The position numbers were made by a program, and so were the translations under genes. The notes beneath the pieces were generated by a model. That model did no database searches and was not told the origin of the DNA. It saw only the letters and a list, made by a program, of their open reading frames with translations. From Apus apus (taxonomy: Eukaryota > Chordata > Aves > Apodiformes > Apodidae): a stretch of DNA of 64,000 bases. Shown here in pieces: positions 40,001 to 54,500 of the stretch. Within the stretch, counting starts at the first letter, position 1, and every line of letters starts with the position of its first letter. Location: assembly GCF_020740795.1 (NCBI RefSeq), contig NC_067290.1:15916001-15980000 (forward strand), written 5' to 3'.

Positions 40001-43000
40001 GGGAGGAGGTGTCTCTGATACGCTTCAGACTTCTGAGATAACCCCTACCTTGCAGGCACATCGATGCACCCACACCCAGCCCCTCTCCAACAGATGGGAG
40101 GCAAGATCCACAAGATAAAGCCTTGCATGCAGTGATTCCCAGTGATGTCAGGATTGATGTGTTAGAAGACTGCAAGTCACTCAAATCTGGTGGCTAGAGA
40201 GATCCTCAAGGCACCTCTGAAGATACCAGGTGGGTCCCAGCCAGGTGCTAGTCACAGTGAGAAGCCAGAGGAGCTGAGCTCCTCTCAGTGTTGACTCCCA
40301 ACCCCAGACCATAGCCAGGGACTGAGAAGGCAGCACAATTCCTCTCCATGGCTGGGCTCTCCTTTCTGCTCTTCTAAAAAGAACAATCTACATAATAAAA
40401 TTTGCTCCCAAGTCATGAACTGGGACATGATTCCTGTTTCTTATTCCTTTCGACTTATTTTTCTAAGATCTCCTAGTGTTACTTCCAAAAGTCAATTTAA
40501 CACTGAGATGATGGTTATTTATGTGGAAAGATTTTTGAGCACACATGCTCCTTCATGAGATGTGTTCTCCAGAAAGCCTGTCAAGAGTCGGTCAGACCGA
40601 AGTGCTAGTGCATTGATATGGAGAAGATGAATGAGTCCTCGTATCTCATCCAAGAAGTTAATAAAGATGAATGAGCTGATTAATTAAGACTAGAAACAAA
40701 ACCTCCCTGCTGCTCAAAGGCTGGGCTACAGCCATGTGGGTCTTCTCTTGCATGGAGTACAAACATGTCATCTCCATTGCAATATTTAAACATAGGTTTA
40801 CAAGGAGGAACCATTACCTCTCCAAAGTTAAGCCTCCATTTGGAGACCTCCATCAGTGATTTGGCTTAGAAAATCCCAAACATCCAGAAGGGTGGTATCC
40901 TTCTTGCTAAGCTCAACATTTTGGAAAACAGCCCGATTGTGTTTATCTTTTTCTCTTTTCATTTTGTTAGAAAACGATTGCCAAATTTATTTTTTTAAAC
41001 AAGAAATATAGTGAGTGCTGTGGCTAGAAAGATACTGAATTAATTTACCCAGTAGGGTATTTGTCCTCTGACTTAACTGTTACAGATATCCTTCAAAACT
41101 CAGTATTGTGTAATACACTCCAGTATCAAGCATGAGGGACAATTATATCATGATTTCAGTTTTCAGCCAGAGAAGATCGTGATTACACACTATATAAATA
41201 GAAGAGCAGTGAAGGAGGTTTGTAATTGCAGTGTAACGAAGCTGTAGCTAATTTACTTGTATTCTGAAGGGTGTCTGAAGTTAGTAATTAAGGCCAGTAC
41301 GTGATGAAACACTAGCAATACACTTACCTTCACATGGTGTATTATTTTTCACTCATATCTATCATGAACCTAGATATTTTCCAGGGATTAATGATAGGCT
41401 GTGAAGAGTTGATAGCCTGAAATTCAGCAGAGAACCATTAAACTGGCTTGGTCATTAATCCCTAGAAAATACTCTGCACCAAGGTTGTTAAAAGGTGAAT
41501 ATGGAAAATAACTTTCTATGCATGTTGACTTTTGTCTTGGCTGTTACATCTTTGATGGTGTGAGAAACAACACCCAAAGTGAGTGACTCCTCCCTTGTAC
41601 TTGGAAGGGTTTCATATTAAAGGGGATGAAGCCTCCCCATGTCCACCTTTGCACATCCCTGAGTGGTGACAAGGGAAGACACTGAACAGACAGCTTCTAT
41701 TGCAGCAAGTCTGTCTGAGCCACAGTTGTTTGGCAATGTTTGGAGGTTAATTTTAGACTGAACCTCCATTTTCTGAAATGTGTAATTCCAGCTTCTCTGA
41801 ACTGAGAATCAACACTGGCGGCCAAGTAAAAATACCCGTTACGGGGGGGATACATAAAACCACGGTTCCATCAGTCACCCTGCTCACATGATCCCCTTCC
41901 AGAACTGAGAGTAGTAATGAAAGTAATTTAACATACATCTATAATTAATTTACAGCATTCTTCCTGCTGATGGCAATCATCTTACCTAGGAAAGCTCATG
42001 AAATTGATCTTAATGTGTAAAAATAGAGATGGAAAAGCATTAAAGGCAGGTAAATGTGATTTACTTCTAAGCGTATGAGCAGTTAAGCACTGTTTGGAGA
42101 AATGTTTTGGGGCTCATTTTGCAGGAGCTGTAACCTGTGAGAAATGGCCATGAGGGCACAAGCTGAGCAGATCTTTCCTCTTGACACCCACAGCTTGTGA
42201 GCATGCAGTGGGCCTTTGGTTCTAGAGGTGCTCCTGGTTTGCATAACGTGAACAGAAATGTGAGAGCAGGTTCAAAGTGGCTTTGCAGAAGAGTACAAAG
42301 TTGCTGGACAGGTAGCACCAGGGACATGAAATTCACCAGTTCACGGCTGTTACTGCGGTGCCATTTCAAGTTATGAGCCCAGGCTCCTGGCATCCAGTCA
42401 GAAGGACAACTTTGGCTCATGTGCAGAACATCCGAATGTACTTCAATGCTCTTGTAGCAGCTATATAAATATGTATGTAACTAAGGAGGCTTTTAAGTAT
42501 GTCTTTCATCACTGAGACCTCCAAAGGAGCAAGTAGTAGCCTTATATGGATGGGGGGGTAAGAGGAAGAAGCAGCACCACTGCTCTTTGATGTTGCCTTC
42601 AAAGTGGAGCATAGCCTGTCCTGCAGGCACCATGAGGGGGGAAGGAAGCCCTACATGGGACACATCACTTCTCCTACAGAAAAGACACAAACAGCAAGGA
42701 ACTGGGGCAGTGTTTTAATTCCCTTATATGTGCCTGTGCAAGAGAGCCCACCCAATGAACACTTGGCCATGTAATCTCTGTGGTCAGCATGGCTGGGCAA
42801 AGAGGACTCCTCAGCAAGGCTCAGAAAGATGCGTTTTGTACAGGCTGCTTCCTCTGAGTCAAAAGCTGTTGTCTGGCTTCTCCGTAGGGCCAGAAAGAGC
42901 AGGATGTGTCAGGCCTGTGCTACTGGAGAGAGAGGCATGAATCAGGCAAAGGACCCATGCAGATGGCAGGGGACTGCTGTGGGAATTTTCTTGCCTGTTG

Positions 43001-45150
43001 GCTGTCACACAGCTCCTCGTCACAGAGCAACAAATGCTTTCAGTGCTGACTGCTGGAGCTGAGAGAGGGACAGCCAGTGGCAAAATGTAAAAAAAGGCTC
43101 TGAAACCAGCAAAAAGCATTCAGGACTGCTTTTGAAATGCTGGGGTGTGAGCCATGAATATCTGCTTTTCGCAGTGACCCCAAGGCAGGAGCCTGGGAAA
43201 GCATCAGCTGCTCCAAAACCCAAGCTGGTCTCCACAGAGTTACCAGAAGGATGCCAAAATTAGGGAGCTTCCTGTCATAAGTTTTCCCTTCCAGTTCAAG
43301 ATGGCATGAGAGTGGTTATTTGCAATGTCCACCCAGGAGAGCCTCAGGAAGCCCCTGTCCAGCCCAGCCCAACCCTGACCAGTTCATGGCGTAAACTACT
43401 ATATTGTCAAGACCTACACCTCTTCCTCTCTTTAACACCAAAGTAACATTCAAGCAAACAAACAAACAAAACCCCAACACTGTAGTTAACCCTGTCATTA
43501 TACACATGAAGGAAATGTCAGGACACAGGTATCCCATGGAAAGGCTGAGACCTGCCTAGACTTGGGGATGAATGGGACTTGCCACCATTCTCTTCAGGAG
43601 CAAGATCTCTTTCTTCCCATAAGCAATCACCATTAGAGAGGCCTGGCTGCTGGGGACAGCCCTGCTTTTGCCAACAAGGAAAGATTTCAGCAAGAGGTAG
43701 TGGAAAAAAATAATAATAAAAAAAGATTCCCTGGACTGAAAGCACAATCTGAGGAGTATAGCTCTGTCTCCTGCCAAAATACAGACATTGAGTATGGAAG
43801 CACAGAGGTCAGAGAGGAACACAGAGCAAGCCACTATCCTTGGGCAAACTCCACTACTGAGTGAGAGATGCCCTGAGACAGACTGATTCCTGAGCTTTTC
43901 AGATGTGGGGAACATCAGAGGAATTGTACTGACCTAAAATGTAATGCCATTGGTGGGAGGGGAATTAGACCAATGTTGGACACTTAAAGAAAAAAAACCC
44001 TTCTATACATTCCCACATCCCTCAGCTTGGCTCCTCCTCACTCCATTATGGTACGTGCTGATTAGGTGTTTCAGGGAACAGATCATGGGGTGTTAACTGC
44101 TGGACAAACACAATGAAAACTGCTTGGGATGGGATGGCTGTGATAGGCAAAGCATCCTTGAGTGAACTGTGCTAGATCATTTTGAAGGACTCAAAATCTT
44201 CTTTAGTTAATGGCAGGTAGTATTTTATCTGGGAAAAAAGTGGCCTGTTTCAAAGAACAACAGGTAGAATAATTCTCCCAAGTTTGTAAGCTTTTCTCTC
44301 TAGACTTATGCAATGTTCATCGGCAAATATTATTAAGCAACAATTGCTAACAGAGCATACAGAAATATACAGCAGTGCTGTGTGTTTTATCAGCTAATAA
44401 AAGAAAGCCCTTAAATTAAGGATATATGAGCATATATAATCATATAAGTGATGCTCTGACTGTGTGGTTGCTGCTTCAGTGACTTGTCAGCATTATGCAG
44501 AACACACATACGGGAACTGACAAAGCAGTGGTATTGACACTATTAGTCTTGCAGCTTGAGAGCAAGTTTTGGTTTTAGGTGGTACAGCACATCCCAGAGG
44601 GAAATGATGTCTCCTGACAAATCCAGTATTATCTAACCCTTCAAAGTAGATAGCACTCATGATTTTTGTCTATTTTGAAATATGTTTTGGGCTCCTTCTT
44701 TCCTGCTGGTTCCTATGGGTTGTGGCTAGAAGGTGGCTGATTTTCCCAGTTGCCCTTTCAGAAACTCTGAGTGAGAAACCAGAAAATGTGAGGCAGGCAC
44801 TAAAGGACTGGTGCACATTTTAGCAGGGACTACTTTTTTGTTAGAACTAGGAAGAAAACTATTCCAAACAAATAAAAAATACTTCACAACTAGCTTTACC
44901 TCTCCTTTTTCCACCTTTACCCTTCCAGCAACCATATAAAAAACAAGATTGGTCACCACAGAGGAAGTAAAAAGAAGCCAAGTATTCAACAGAGAATGAA
45001 AAAGAAACAGTAGCTTTCAGCCAGAATCTAAAAAACTCCATCAAGGTCTAAAATAAGTGCTTTCCTTTTTAATCTGAACAAGTCTAGAAGCCCGGTACAA
45101 GAAGAAGAGCTCTGCTCTGAGCCATGGGGTAGTGCTGCCACAGAAACGGC
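37046..45150. other. Gene-poor sequence downstream of SLC16A7
   Basis: No supported coding exon is seen. It has an A run at 38371-38385, a short AAAC repeat near 43454 and an imperfect 21-bp inverted repeat at 41375-41471. Short ORFs have no recognisable domains. Confidence 0.65.
41375..41471. repeat. Imperfect 21-bp inverted repeat with homeodomain-like cores
   Basis: The arms are 41375-41395 and 41451-41471. Nineteen of 21 bases are complementary, with a 55-base spacer. Each arm contains GGATTA/TAATCC joined to ATTA, the core of OTX/PITX-type and other homeodomain sites. It could also be a relic of a small inverted-repeat transposon. Confidence 0.6.
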
Positions 45151-45192
45151 TTCTCTGTGAGAGAGAAGATGGTCTGGTGTGCTACTTCTAAG

Positions 45193-45501
45193 CGAAAAAA
45201 AAAAAGAAAAAATGGGGGAATTTTTCTCCCTGCTCTGCAGCAGCCGCTGCCTTTGCCGCAGCCGCTAGAGATCAGCCTTGCCCTGCGCTTGGGCTGCTCC
45301 AAAACCCTTGGGCTGCCTTCGCCTTGCTCAGTCCCCCCCCGACCTTTGGCATCTCACATCCGACTTTTTTTTTCTTTCCCCCGTGCATCCTCTTCCCAGT
45401 GCATTTTCAGACTCCCGTGTGCTTTTCCCCCATCACTTTCAGCCTCTCCTTAATTACCCGACAGCACAAGGCGTGCATTTCCTGCAGCAGAAAGGCAGCG
45501 C
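45193..45501. promoter_or_regulatory. Small CpG-rich patch in gene-poor DNA
   Basis: About 13 CpG dinucleotides occur in some 310 bases, including three GCCGC sites at 45243-45265, in surroundings with very few. It is too small to be a classical island. It may be an unannotated non-coding RNA promoter, an enhancer or chance. Confidence 0.3.
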
Positions 45502-45550
45502 TGCCTTTCCCAGGCTGTTTGCTTTGTTTCAGCTGGGTTTTTAAATACTA

Positions 45551-48500
45551 TATACTCTGTTATAATCTCTCAAAGTTTTGATTTCCAGCCCCTAGACTCC
45601 TACGTGTTGTCAGATCTCTGTGTTACTGCTGTACCTTTAAGTAGCAAATTACCAATATTTTCCTTTCTTGGATACATGCAAATCTGGGAAGAGGGGGATA
45701 AAAACAGACAAAGGAGAAGGATATTGTGCTTTTCTACTCCCGTCCCAACCCACTGCCTGCTCTCTGGGATTGGAGGCAGCGGGCAGCATGACAAGCCCAG
45801 CACTACCCTGTATGCTTGGGATTGGGTTGGTGGGCATCCATCCTCCACCCCACCCCATGCCCACACCACTTCACACTGGGGATACTGGGGGCACCAATAT
45901 CATACTGGTTGATATCCAAAGTGATAAAGCTCCATAAGGAACAACTGAGCAGGTGCTTCCCCTGGAGCAGAGCTCTTCCAGCTCCCACTTAGTGCCATGC
46001 TAAGGCTTAATGCTGCAATTAAGCTCATAGTTTACTGCTTTTGGTTATTTCAGAACATTACTGATCAGCTCTCCTTTTGTGTCTTGGAAATATATTGAAC
46101 ATGATGTGCTGACATAACCAGCCGTGACAAACTGTCACCTAGATGTGGGAAGTATGTGGAATACAAAAGGATACAATACATCAGGAGTTGGGCTTCAACT
46201 TGATTTGTGTTACAAGACCTTGGCTGGAAATTTGTCTCAGGCAGAACTGTGTTCAGCCTCAGGATTTGTCCCAGTGCTTTGCCAGATAGCTGGGATTTTC
46301 TTCCTAAATGAAGATTTAATATGCACGCCTGTGTGTGCACTTGGGTGCATCTGACATGATTTGCTTATATTTTGGGTACATGCCTCAATATTAAAATAGT
46401 TAATCTGCAATAAACAGTTGTAGTTAACCACAACCTCTTATGGAAAAATGTACAACAGTTCTTATTACACCACACTGCACTTCAGAAAGCACAGGAAGAT
46501 GGCTAAAATTAATTTATGAATTCTGCAGAGAATCTAGTGCTCAGTTTTCTAGAGCTGATAATTAGTCTACATGCCATCAAATAACTCTTTTCATTCTAGG
46601 AAGACACTTATCAGCTGGCTCCTCTAGCTACATCAATCGTGAAAACCTAAAGTGCTAATATCCACCTCTTAGACTTGTGCTGAGCATGAAGTCTCCCCGA
46701 AAAGCCAGAAGTGACAGCACGTGTCTGCTGGACAAGGTAGACTAGACCAAAAGAGAAGGCAGCTACTCTGCAGGAACCTTGAGCTGCTGACCTGAAATGA
46801 TCCCTGCAAAATGGTACAGGAGCTTGGGAGTCGAAAACAGAGTGGGGGGAGAGAAAGCTGAGAGAAGGGGCAACACTGCAAGAAGTGTCAGTCCAAAATA
46901 AACTTCATGGCTATCGAGACTGAGAGCTTTTTTCTGCTTTCACACACTGTATGTAAGCACATGTTATTCTTATGCATTCATTTCATGACAGCAAACTCCT
47001 TATGTCTGCAGGGGACAAGAGCAGGTCCTGCATGGGCACAGTACGGAGAATTTTACAAGGAACATGGCAGTATCTGAGAACCTAATCTCATTTGGAGAGA
47101 GAAAATAAGCAGGAAAACACTGGAGTGAGTCCCAAAAGAGATGTCATTGCATTTAATGTGTATTTATGCAGCTATTTAGAGGCAAACGAGAAGCAGTGAT
47201 TATGTATACAATAAAATGGAACAACAAATTGAGATTGTTTTAGCTTCCGCTCTATCTGATTAGCCAGGAAGAACAACAGACTGATGTGCTCTGAACAAAC
47301 AAAAAACACATGAAGCCTAAATGCTCTCGTCCTTGGGGGATTCATTTTTATTTACTGCATGAAACAAAGAGGGAGAACAAAAGAGATTTGTTTCAAATGA
47401 GCTGGGAGGCAGGGCAGCTCAGGCTGAGCTGGTCCTTCTGTGCACCTGTGTGCTGCTGAAGTTAAAGGGACTTCCCAGTGCTCCTTCTCTGCTCCTTGGC
47501 TGAGAAGTCATCCCAGCTAATTATAGCATTGACAATGGTACCTTTGCAAGTCAGTCCTGGCAATTGGTGGGAATACTGGCATGGCTGCAGCACCAGGTAT
47601 TCCTCTCCTAAACATGTTTAACAGTAGAATATTAGGTTGAATAGCTGAACTTAGTGCCTCAGGGTCCCCGGCTCAGATGTCTGCTCAGTGCTGTGAGACA
47701 TGAGCCAGATGCTGAGAGAATGAAAACCCATTATGGCTAGAGCCAAACAGAATGGAAAGCAGCGATTTACGAGGACAGGCAGGGATCTTTCCAAAGCCTG
47801 CACACAGCTATCAGGAGCAGTGAATCCCCAAGATGGCTGGCATGATCACAATGCAAGATGTAATTCCGGAGACTTCCAGGAGCCAGGTTTTAAAGGAGGA
47901 GGCAAAGTGTAACTAGGCATGAGCTCCTTGCTAGATTTATAACATGATATCTCAGAAAGACTGAAGTTACCAACCCAAAGCTTTGCCCTCACAGAGCCGT
48001 GACAGGCACTCAGAATGGGTGTATTTGTCTTGAACCGGAGCCATTGGAGGAACTCTTTGGAGTTGCAGGCTTCCTTCATCTGCCTTTAGCACATAGCACA
48101 GGATCACAAATCACTAATGAGGGTCATTGCTCAGTGCACCAGGTGATGTTACAGATCACCAAAGCTTGGTTACTACTTGGCCAGGGTAACATGCCTTGGA
48201 TAAGCAGGGGAGTGGATGGAATAACCATTTTAACAGCAAAGGTGGAATGTAGCAAATAAAATCCTACACCAACAAAAGCCCTCGTGACCCAAGTAATTAG
48301 TAACACTACCAGAGCACAGAGTAAGGCTGCAGGGAACAAATATTTTGCGTGCATGCAGCCATCAAACAAACCTTTCACACAACTGGGGAGGTCAAGCTGA
48401 ATTCTCTTTACCTCGTGTTCTTTTGTAGGGCCATGCTGGTGTAGGAACCCACCAGGGCACAATGAAAGACAGCAGCAAGACCTTCAATTAATTCATCACC

Positions 48501-51500
48501 CCTGGCCATCAGAGCCCTGCTCCCTCCCTGCTCTGCTGTGGGGCAGTGGTGCTGAGCACAAGATTAGAAGTCTGAGTATACCCCGAAAGCTGCAAAACAA
48601 CTGAAATATGGCTTAATAAACTATAAATTTTGTTCTCACTCATCAAATTATAGGACACCAAGTCCCACAGTGCTTCCTTGTATTAACCTATCCCTGTCTT
48701 CTTAAATGTTTTCATAATACTCTTGCAGTTTCTCAGTTATGTTTGATGTGAAATGAGAAAGTGAGGTTTCCCCACAAAATGTTATGCTATAAATACCATT
48801 ACAGATGCACTTAAGAAACAGTTGAATAAACACACTGTCACAGAAAAGGAAGAACTATCCCTACTTAGAGTCTGTGGTATGATTTTCAACATGCAAAAAT
48901 ACTCTGTTAAATATAAAGAAAGGTCAGCAGCATAATTCTTTGTTCCTTTCCCCCAAAAGGGAAAATTCATCAGAAAAAAAAAGCATCCCTATGGTTTCTG
49001 CAAACACACTTTAACAAATTTCTAGATGAAGAATGGCAATAGTTTTACAAAGCCTGGCATGGAAAAGGTCATTCGTGGAAAGGAGAGCCAGTAATGCAAA
49101 ACCTGAGTGAAACAGAAGCAACTTAATAGAATATGTCAGAAAAGCCTGTTCAGTTGTGATAATAACAAAGCTTCTGCATTTTATTATTTTTAGCCTATTT
49201 TTCCAAGCAAGTGAAGTTCACACAATCACACTCCATGTACCACTGTCTGTCTATGTCTGTTCTCCCTGCGTAATTTTTGAATCCCCGGGGCTGTCTGCTC
49301 CAAATTTGAAAGGGAACAGCAATTGCAAAGGCAACTCAAATCCTCTGCCTGTCATGAAAACAGGCACTGCTCTCCCTCCTGGTGGAAAGGCTGCCACCAG
49401 ATCTCATCCCCAGTCAGCCATGAAAAGTCCAAACAGGGAAAGCTGTTATCAGCACCCCAAACCCAGGAAACTTTTCACCTGGAGCCTGCCTCTTCCTTGC
49501 TACCAGAAAATCAAACTACAGAGTACAAAACTCTCAGAAACAAGCTTTTATTAGTCCCACTGCTGAAGGAACTACTCATTCAAAATTCAACTTTTCTGAG
49601 CAGGTTTTGTAAGGAGAAATCCTTTTTACTTCTTTTACTCACAGGTCTCAAGGCCATGGCAATAATCTGTTAGGGTGCTCGCTGCTGAAAGCCACATCTG
49701 GAGAGGACATGGTGGGAGAGTTACAGGCAGTGAAACCCTTTATGAAATTCATGGATCCCAGGGAGGTGTTTCACCCCTCAAGTTCACAGGTGAGACCAAT
49801 CCCAGGGAGAGCTGCAGTCCCTCCTCTATCATGATTTCAGGAAGCCAACATGCCAGCATGTGTCCTTGGTGCCTTCTGAAAAACTACAAGGTTGTTTCTC
49901 TCTGTCCTAGGGGTGTCTGGAATACTTTGAGCTAGGTTTTTAAACTGGTAATGGAGCAGAATTTGGTGGAACCAAGTGAAACCCTATCCTTCACTAAGCT
50001 GGGGTCAGTGTACTGTGCTTCTTTCAGGTTCTAGGACCCAGACTACTCTCTCTTGGCAGTGCAAGACCTTCCCCTTCACTGGACACGCATTGGTCTTTAG
50101 ACAAGTATGGGACTCTGATTTTGCATGAAGGAAGGGTGCTCTACCTTGTGACTTTGGATAGCTCAGTTCAGTTCTTCCTTAAACATGTCTCTTAGCTGTC
50201 AGGTTGCTTGTCAGAGAAACATTTGTATTTCACTGTTATCTGCACTGACACTGCTGAAGCTACTCTGTGATTACAGCCCAGCCCTGAGGTCACTCAGCTT
50301 TCCCCCGCTTAATGCAATTCAAAATACAGGCCAAGTTCAAGTGCAGCTGGGGATGCATGTCTCTGCTTCCCAGCAGGGTGTGACTTTGTGAGAGTTCACC
50401 GAGGAGAGGTCCTTGCCTCTCTTCCCCTCACCCCAATTGTCCCTTCTTCATTTCAAAGTTCACAACTGCACAAAGTGCTCAAGCGATAGCTGAGGGTCTC
50501 TGCTGTGTGATCCTTCGTTTCCCCGTGCAAACAGGCTTTGGGGTGAGTGAGGCTTGAATGCTAGAAGTCAAGTAAAGTGAAGCCTGTTCCTAAAGAGGCT
50601 CTCTTGCCATTCCCCAGGTGCCAGTCTGACTTGGGGGGGGCAGGGGAGCAGATGCAGGAAAGACTGAGATATTCAAAGACCACACCACAAGGCAGAGACA
50701 AAATCAGTAGACCAAAGACTCCAAGCAATTCCAGCAGTTCCAACAGAATAAATCCCAGAGCCATGTATAGCAATGCAAGCCTAGCCTATCTGTAGAGACC
50801 CTATTACAGGCTGGAGCCACCCTTTCTACAGGGTGTTGCATGGCTCCATGTAAAACTTCCCGTTCAAGTTCATGGATAGGTCAGGATTTGTTTTATGCTG
50901 TGAAGTACAGATATCCCTGACATGGTTCCCTTTGTCCCAGCTCAGTGATACCTCACCTTGACCTCCCAGATTTTGGAAGGATGAAGGCAGTTATCCTGTT
51001 AAACCATCACAGCACTTCTGTGCTGTCCTCTGCAGGTCAGGGGAGAGGGCTGGGAACGTTCTTTGCATGAGTAAGGAAGCTGATGGAATTGAGGAGTAGC
51101 ATTTGCAATCCTGATTTGAGGAAATGACTGTGTTTATCAGGGCATTATACTCTCCATTTATCTGTCATCTCTTCCCTTCCTCAGCTGGCCAGTGAGGTTT
51201 TACATTGGCCATATTTGACAGGCTTCATTTTGTATATTTACTCTTCCCTCATCATCCCTGCAAACAAATGCACAGAACACAGAGACTAGTTTATCTGTGT
51301 AGCACATACAGACTATCTCTTCTGAACGCACCAAAAAGGTCAGAGCATTCAGCTTGCATTGCAAATCAGCAGCAGTTATGTGCTCTGACAGCACCAGATG
51401 TCAGCTCCAAAATGAGCTGCATCTGTTCAGTGGCACAGGAGGAGCAATGCATGTGAGGATGGGGCTGGACTCTGGAATGGCCCCTCAGAGCCAGGGCTAT

Positions 51501-54500
51501 GGACTTGCATTGCAAATGCAGCAGCAAGTCCACCTGCAATGACAGGTCTGGACTTTGCTCCTAGGACTTGTGGCTCTGCCTAGGCTGAGCTGAGGACAAG
51601 AACCACTGGTGTGATACAGCAGACAGAGAAAAGAGCTGACCTTGGAGCTGGCCCAAGCATGGCAATTCTAAGTAGCTCAGGTCTGCTTCTGTGCTCCCAT
51701 TGTTTCCTGCTCCAAATCCTGCTCTGCACCAGCCAGGTAGTGTTACAGGAGACTCCATGTTGCATCTACAGGAGCCCCTTGCTGTGCCTGCTGGCTGGAG
51801 TAGCTGACTTCTTTGCTAGGCTTTTGGAAGAGAGGGGGCTTTTCCACCCAAACTTTCCAACCTATTGCACAGGTGCCTCATGCCACATCACTGGGTGGTC
51901 AAGTTCAGCTGAAATTCAAAGACACTGAGTACATCAGCCTTTCCACCTCAGCTGCTTGTCCTCATAGTTCTGATCCTCCAGAAGGAAGATGGCTCTTTAC
52001 TAATGGGACACTGGAAACACTTTGGATGGACTGGTCCACCACTCATCCACCACTGAGGTTTTCGGTCCATAGTATATTTGGACTCAGCTGGTTGAAGGGG
52101 TGCTTGGGCTACCCTGTTACTTGTGTGGGCATCTGGGCTGGGTTTTGCAGTGTGGGGAACCTTGTTTACGCTTAGTTTCAAGCAGAGTCTGACCTGACTG
52201 CATTGATGGGAGCAGGGTCAGGGTTTTAGCTGGAGTTATGAAGCTCTGTGCTTTGCCAAGCAACTCCTCCAATTAAAATTTGTCTAGTATATTTGTAAAC
52301 CAAGTAATTAACACCCATGAGATATCCATGGTCCTTTACAGACTTCCAGCTACAGTAAATTGCTAGAAAACAGGTAACCACTACATTCAACAAGCATTTC
52401 AGAATAACTGCAGTAGCACAAAAAAAAGAAACAGTATCTGCTTTAACATCACTTATTCATAAGTACTAAAATCTTCCTGCATTTTAATATCTGTGAGACA
52501 CTTCCTGCCACCCTATAGAAGAGGTATGATGTTATAGTCTCAGAGTGGTTTCCTTCATCTCATCAACTCAAGTAATATTTTCCTCCCAGTGCCAGTTTTC
52601 ACTGATGCCAAGGAAGAGCTGGCTTGGTAGGGACTGAGCATCCAGCCTGGCAGGGCTCCTGAGAGTCAAACCTGTTGAGTTAATCGTGCCCCTCGTGAGG
52701 CTTGGCAAAATATATGTTCACTGCATATGATGAGGATAATTTGGCTTATTTTGTCTGATTTTTTTAAGGGCAAGGGAGGTTTTCCTTTCCTCCTTTGTGC
52801 GTTGCACCTGAAGGTGATAAATCTTAGAACAGTAACGAGAACAAGTTAGTATGGGACTGTATTTTCTCTTCTCATAATGAGTTTTGTCATGGAAATGGAT
52901 TGATTTTATGTCACTTTCTGTTCTCTTTATAATTTTTATGCCTGGAACGAGGGAGCAAAGTTTTAGTTCTCATAAATTCAATCTAATTTTGCCTTTGTCT
53001 AGGTAACTCAGTGTTTATTTTGGCCACCTATTTCACTGCTCCCTTGTTTACCGCCCAAGAAAGAGGGGGGAATGGCCCATCAATCAAAATCTGGAATACT
53101 GAAAAGGTCACACATGATACCACTGTCCCCTGCAGCATTAAGCATTTCCCAGCTGCTGCCTCGCTCCAGATGTGCCTCGCTCTGTTTTCCCTGTAGTTTC
53201 CTCACACCCTGGAGGAGCTGGGGGAAGGCAGATCTTACCTAAAGGAAACCCAAGCACAAAGGATGGGAGGGAGGGTTTCTACCTCCCTTCCCAGCAGAGC
53301 AGATGTCCTGCCTGGCACAGGATGAGCAGTGCCCCGTGCTGCCGTGAGCCCTGCCACGCTGCTGTTACCCTGTCCCTGGCATTGCCAGCCCCTCCGAGGG
53401 AAAGTGTATCCACTATTCACCACTACTTCCAACTGCTCTTCCCTGCAGCCCCAAAGCTTGAGTCTGTGGATTGATTCTGAATAATTTCCCCTTGAATGCT
53501 GCATGGCTTTGTCCGTCCTCTCCAAATTTCTTGCGAAACACTTTCTTAATCCCCTTTCCCTCTGATTCAACAACAGTCACTGTAACAGAGAAGCAGTTTT
53601 CTCCCACGTACAAACAAAATAAACGAGGGGCCAGATTGTAGGTATTCCTCCTTGTAGGGCTAAACTAGGTGCTTTCATGTTCATCTCTCCTGGCACAGAC
53701 TAATTGAAAATCAAAAATCCTCATTCAAAATGGAAGCATGGAAATAAACAGGGATTTTAATTGTGTTCAGCAGACTATCTACAAAATCAGCTGTAATGAC
53801 TACAGGTAGGCCAGTTATTCTCTGATGTCTATAAGAGCAAAGCAGCAGGTATAGATCCAAGGATCACTGATGTGTACCACAGCAGGCTCAGTGTGTCCTA
53901 AGTAGTTGGGCTGGTTCCTACCAAGTAAGGATCTGGCCTTTAGAAGTCAAAGTGGATCAATAATTTGGTTTCATAATGAGCTGGCACAGAGCCAGAGGCT
54001 ATCTGAACTCTCTGAAAACCATAACCCTTTGCAGTAAAACTGCCTGTTCCTGTAATAAGAGAAAAAATGTTGCTTAATGGGTTTTTGGATGATAACTCTT
54101 TCAAATGGGAAGACTGTATAGGAGAAACATTAAGCAGGGGAATTGCAGTTTTATGTTTTATGTGATAAAAACAATGGGGGGATGAAAGGAACATGTGGCT
54201 GCTATTTCACAAATTGAGTCATGGAAGCCAAGCTCCAGCTTTGCTCCCATTAAGGATTAACATCTGGAGATAAGAGTTTAAAATCCAATATTGCCTTGAA
54301 AATGATGCACAGACACAGCTTCAAGTCACTGTTTTGGCTGCAAAATTCACAGCTCACCAATTTTATACTCCTTGTTCTCCCCTAAATTATTCATCCTGAG
54401 CATCCTTTATATCATGTCACAGCTGGAAAAGGAGGAACACATCCAGCATGTACAGTAGCTCTTTTTGTCCCTGCTTTCACCCTCCAGGTGCAGCACATTT

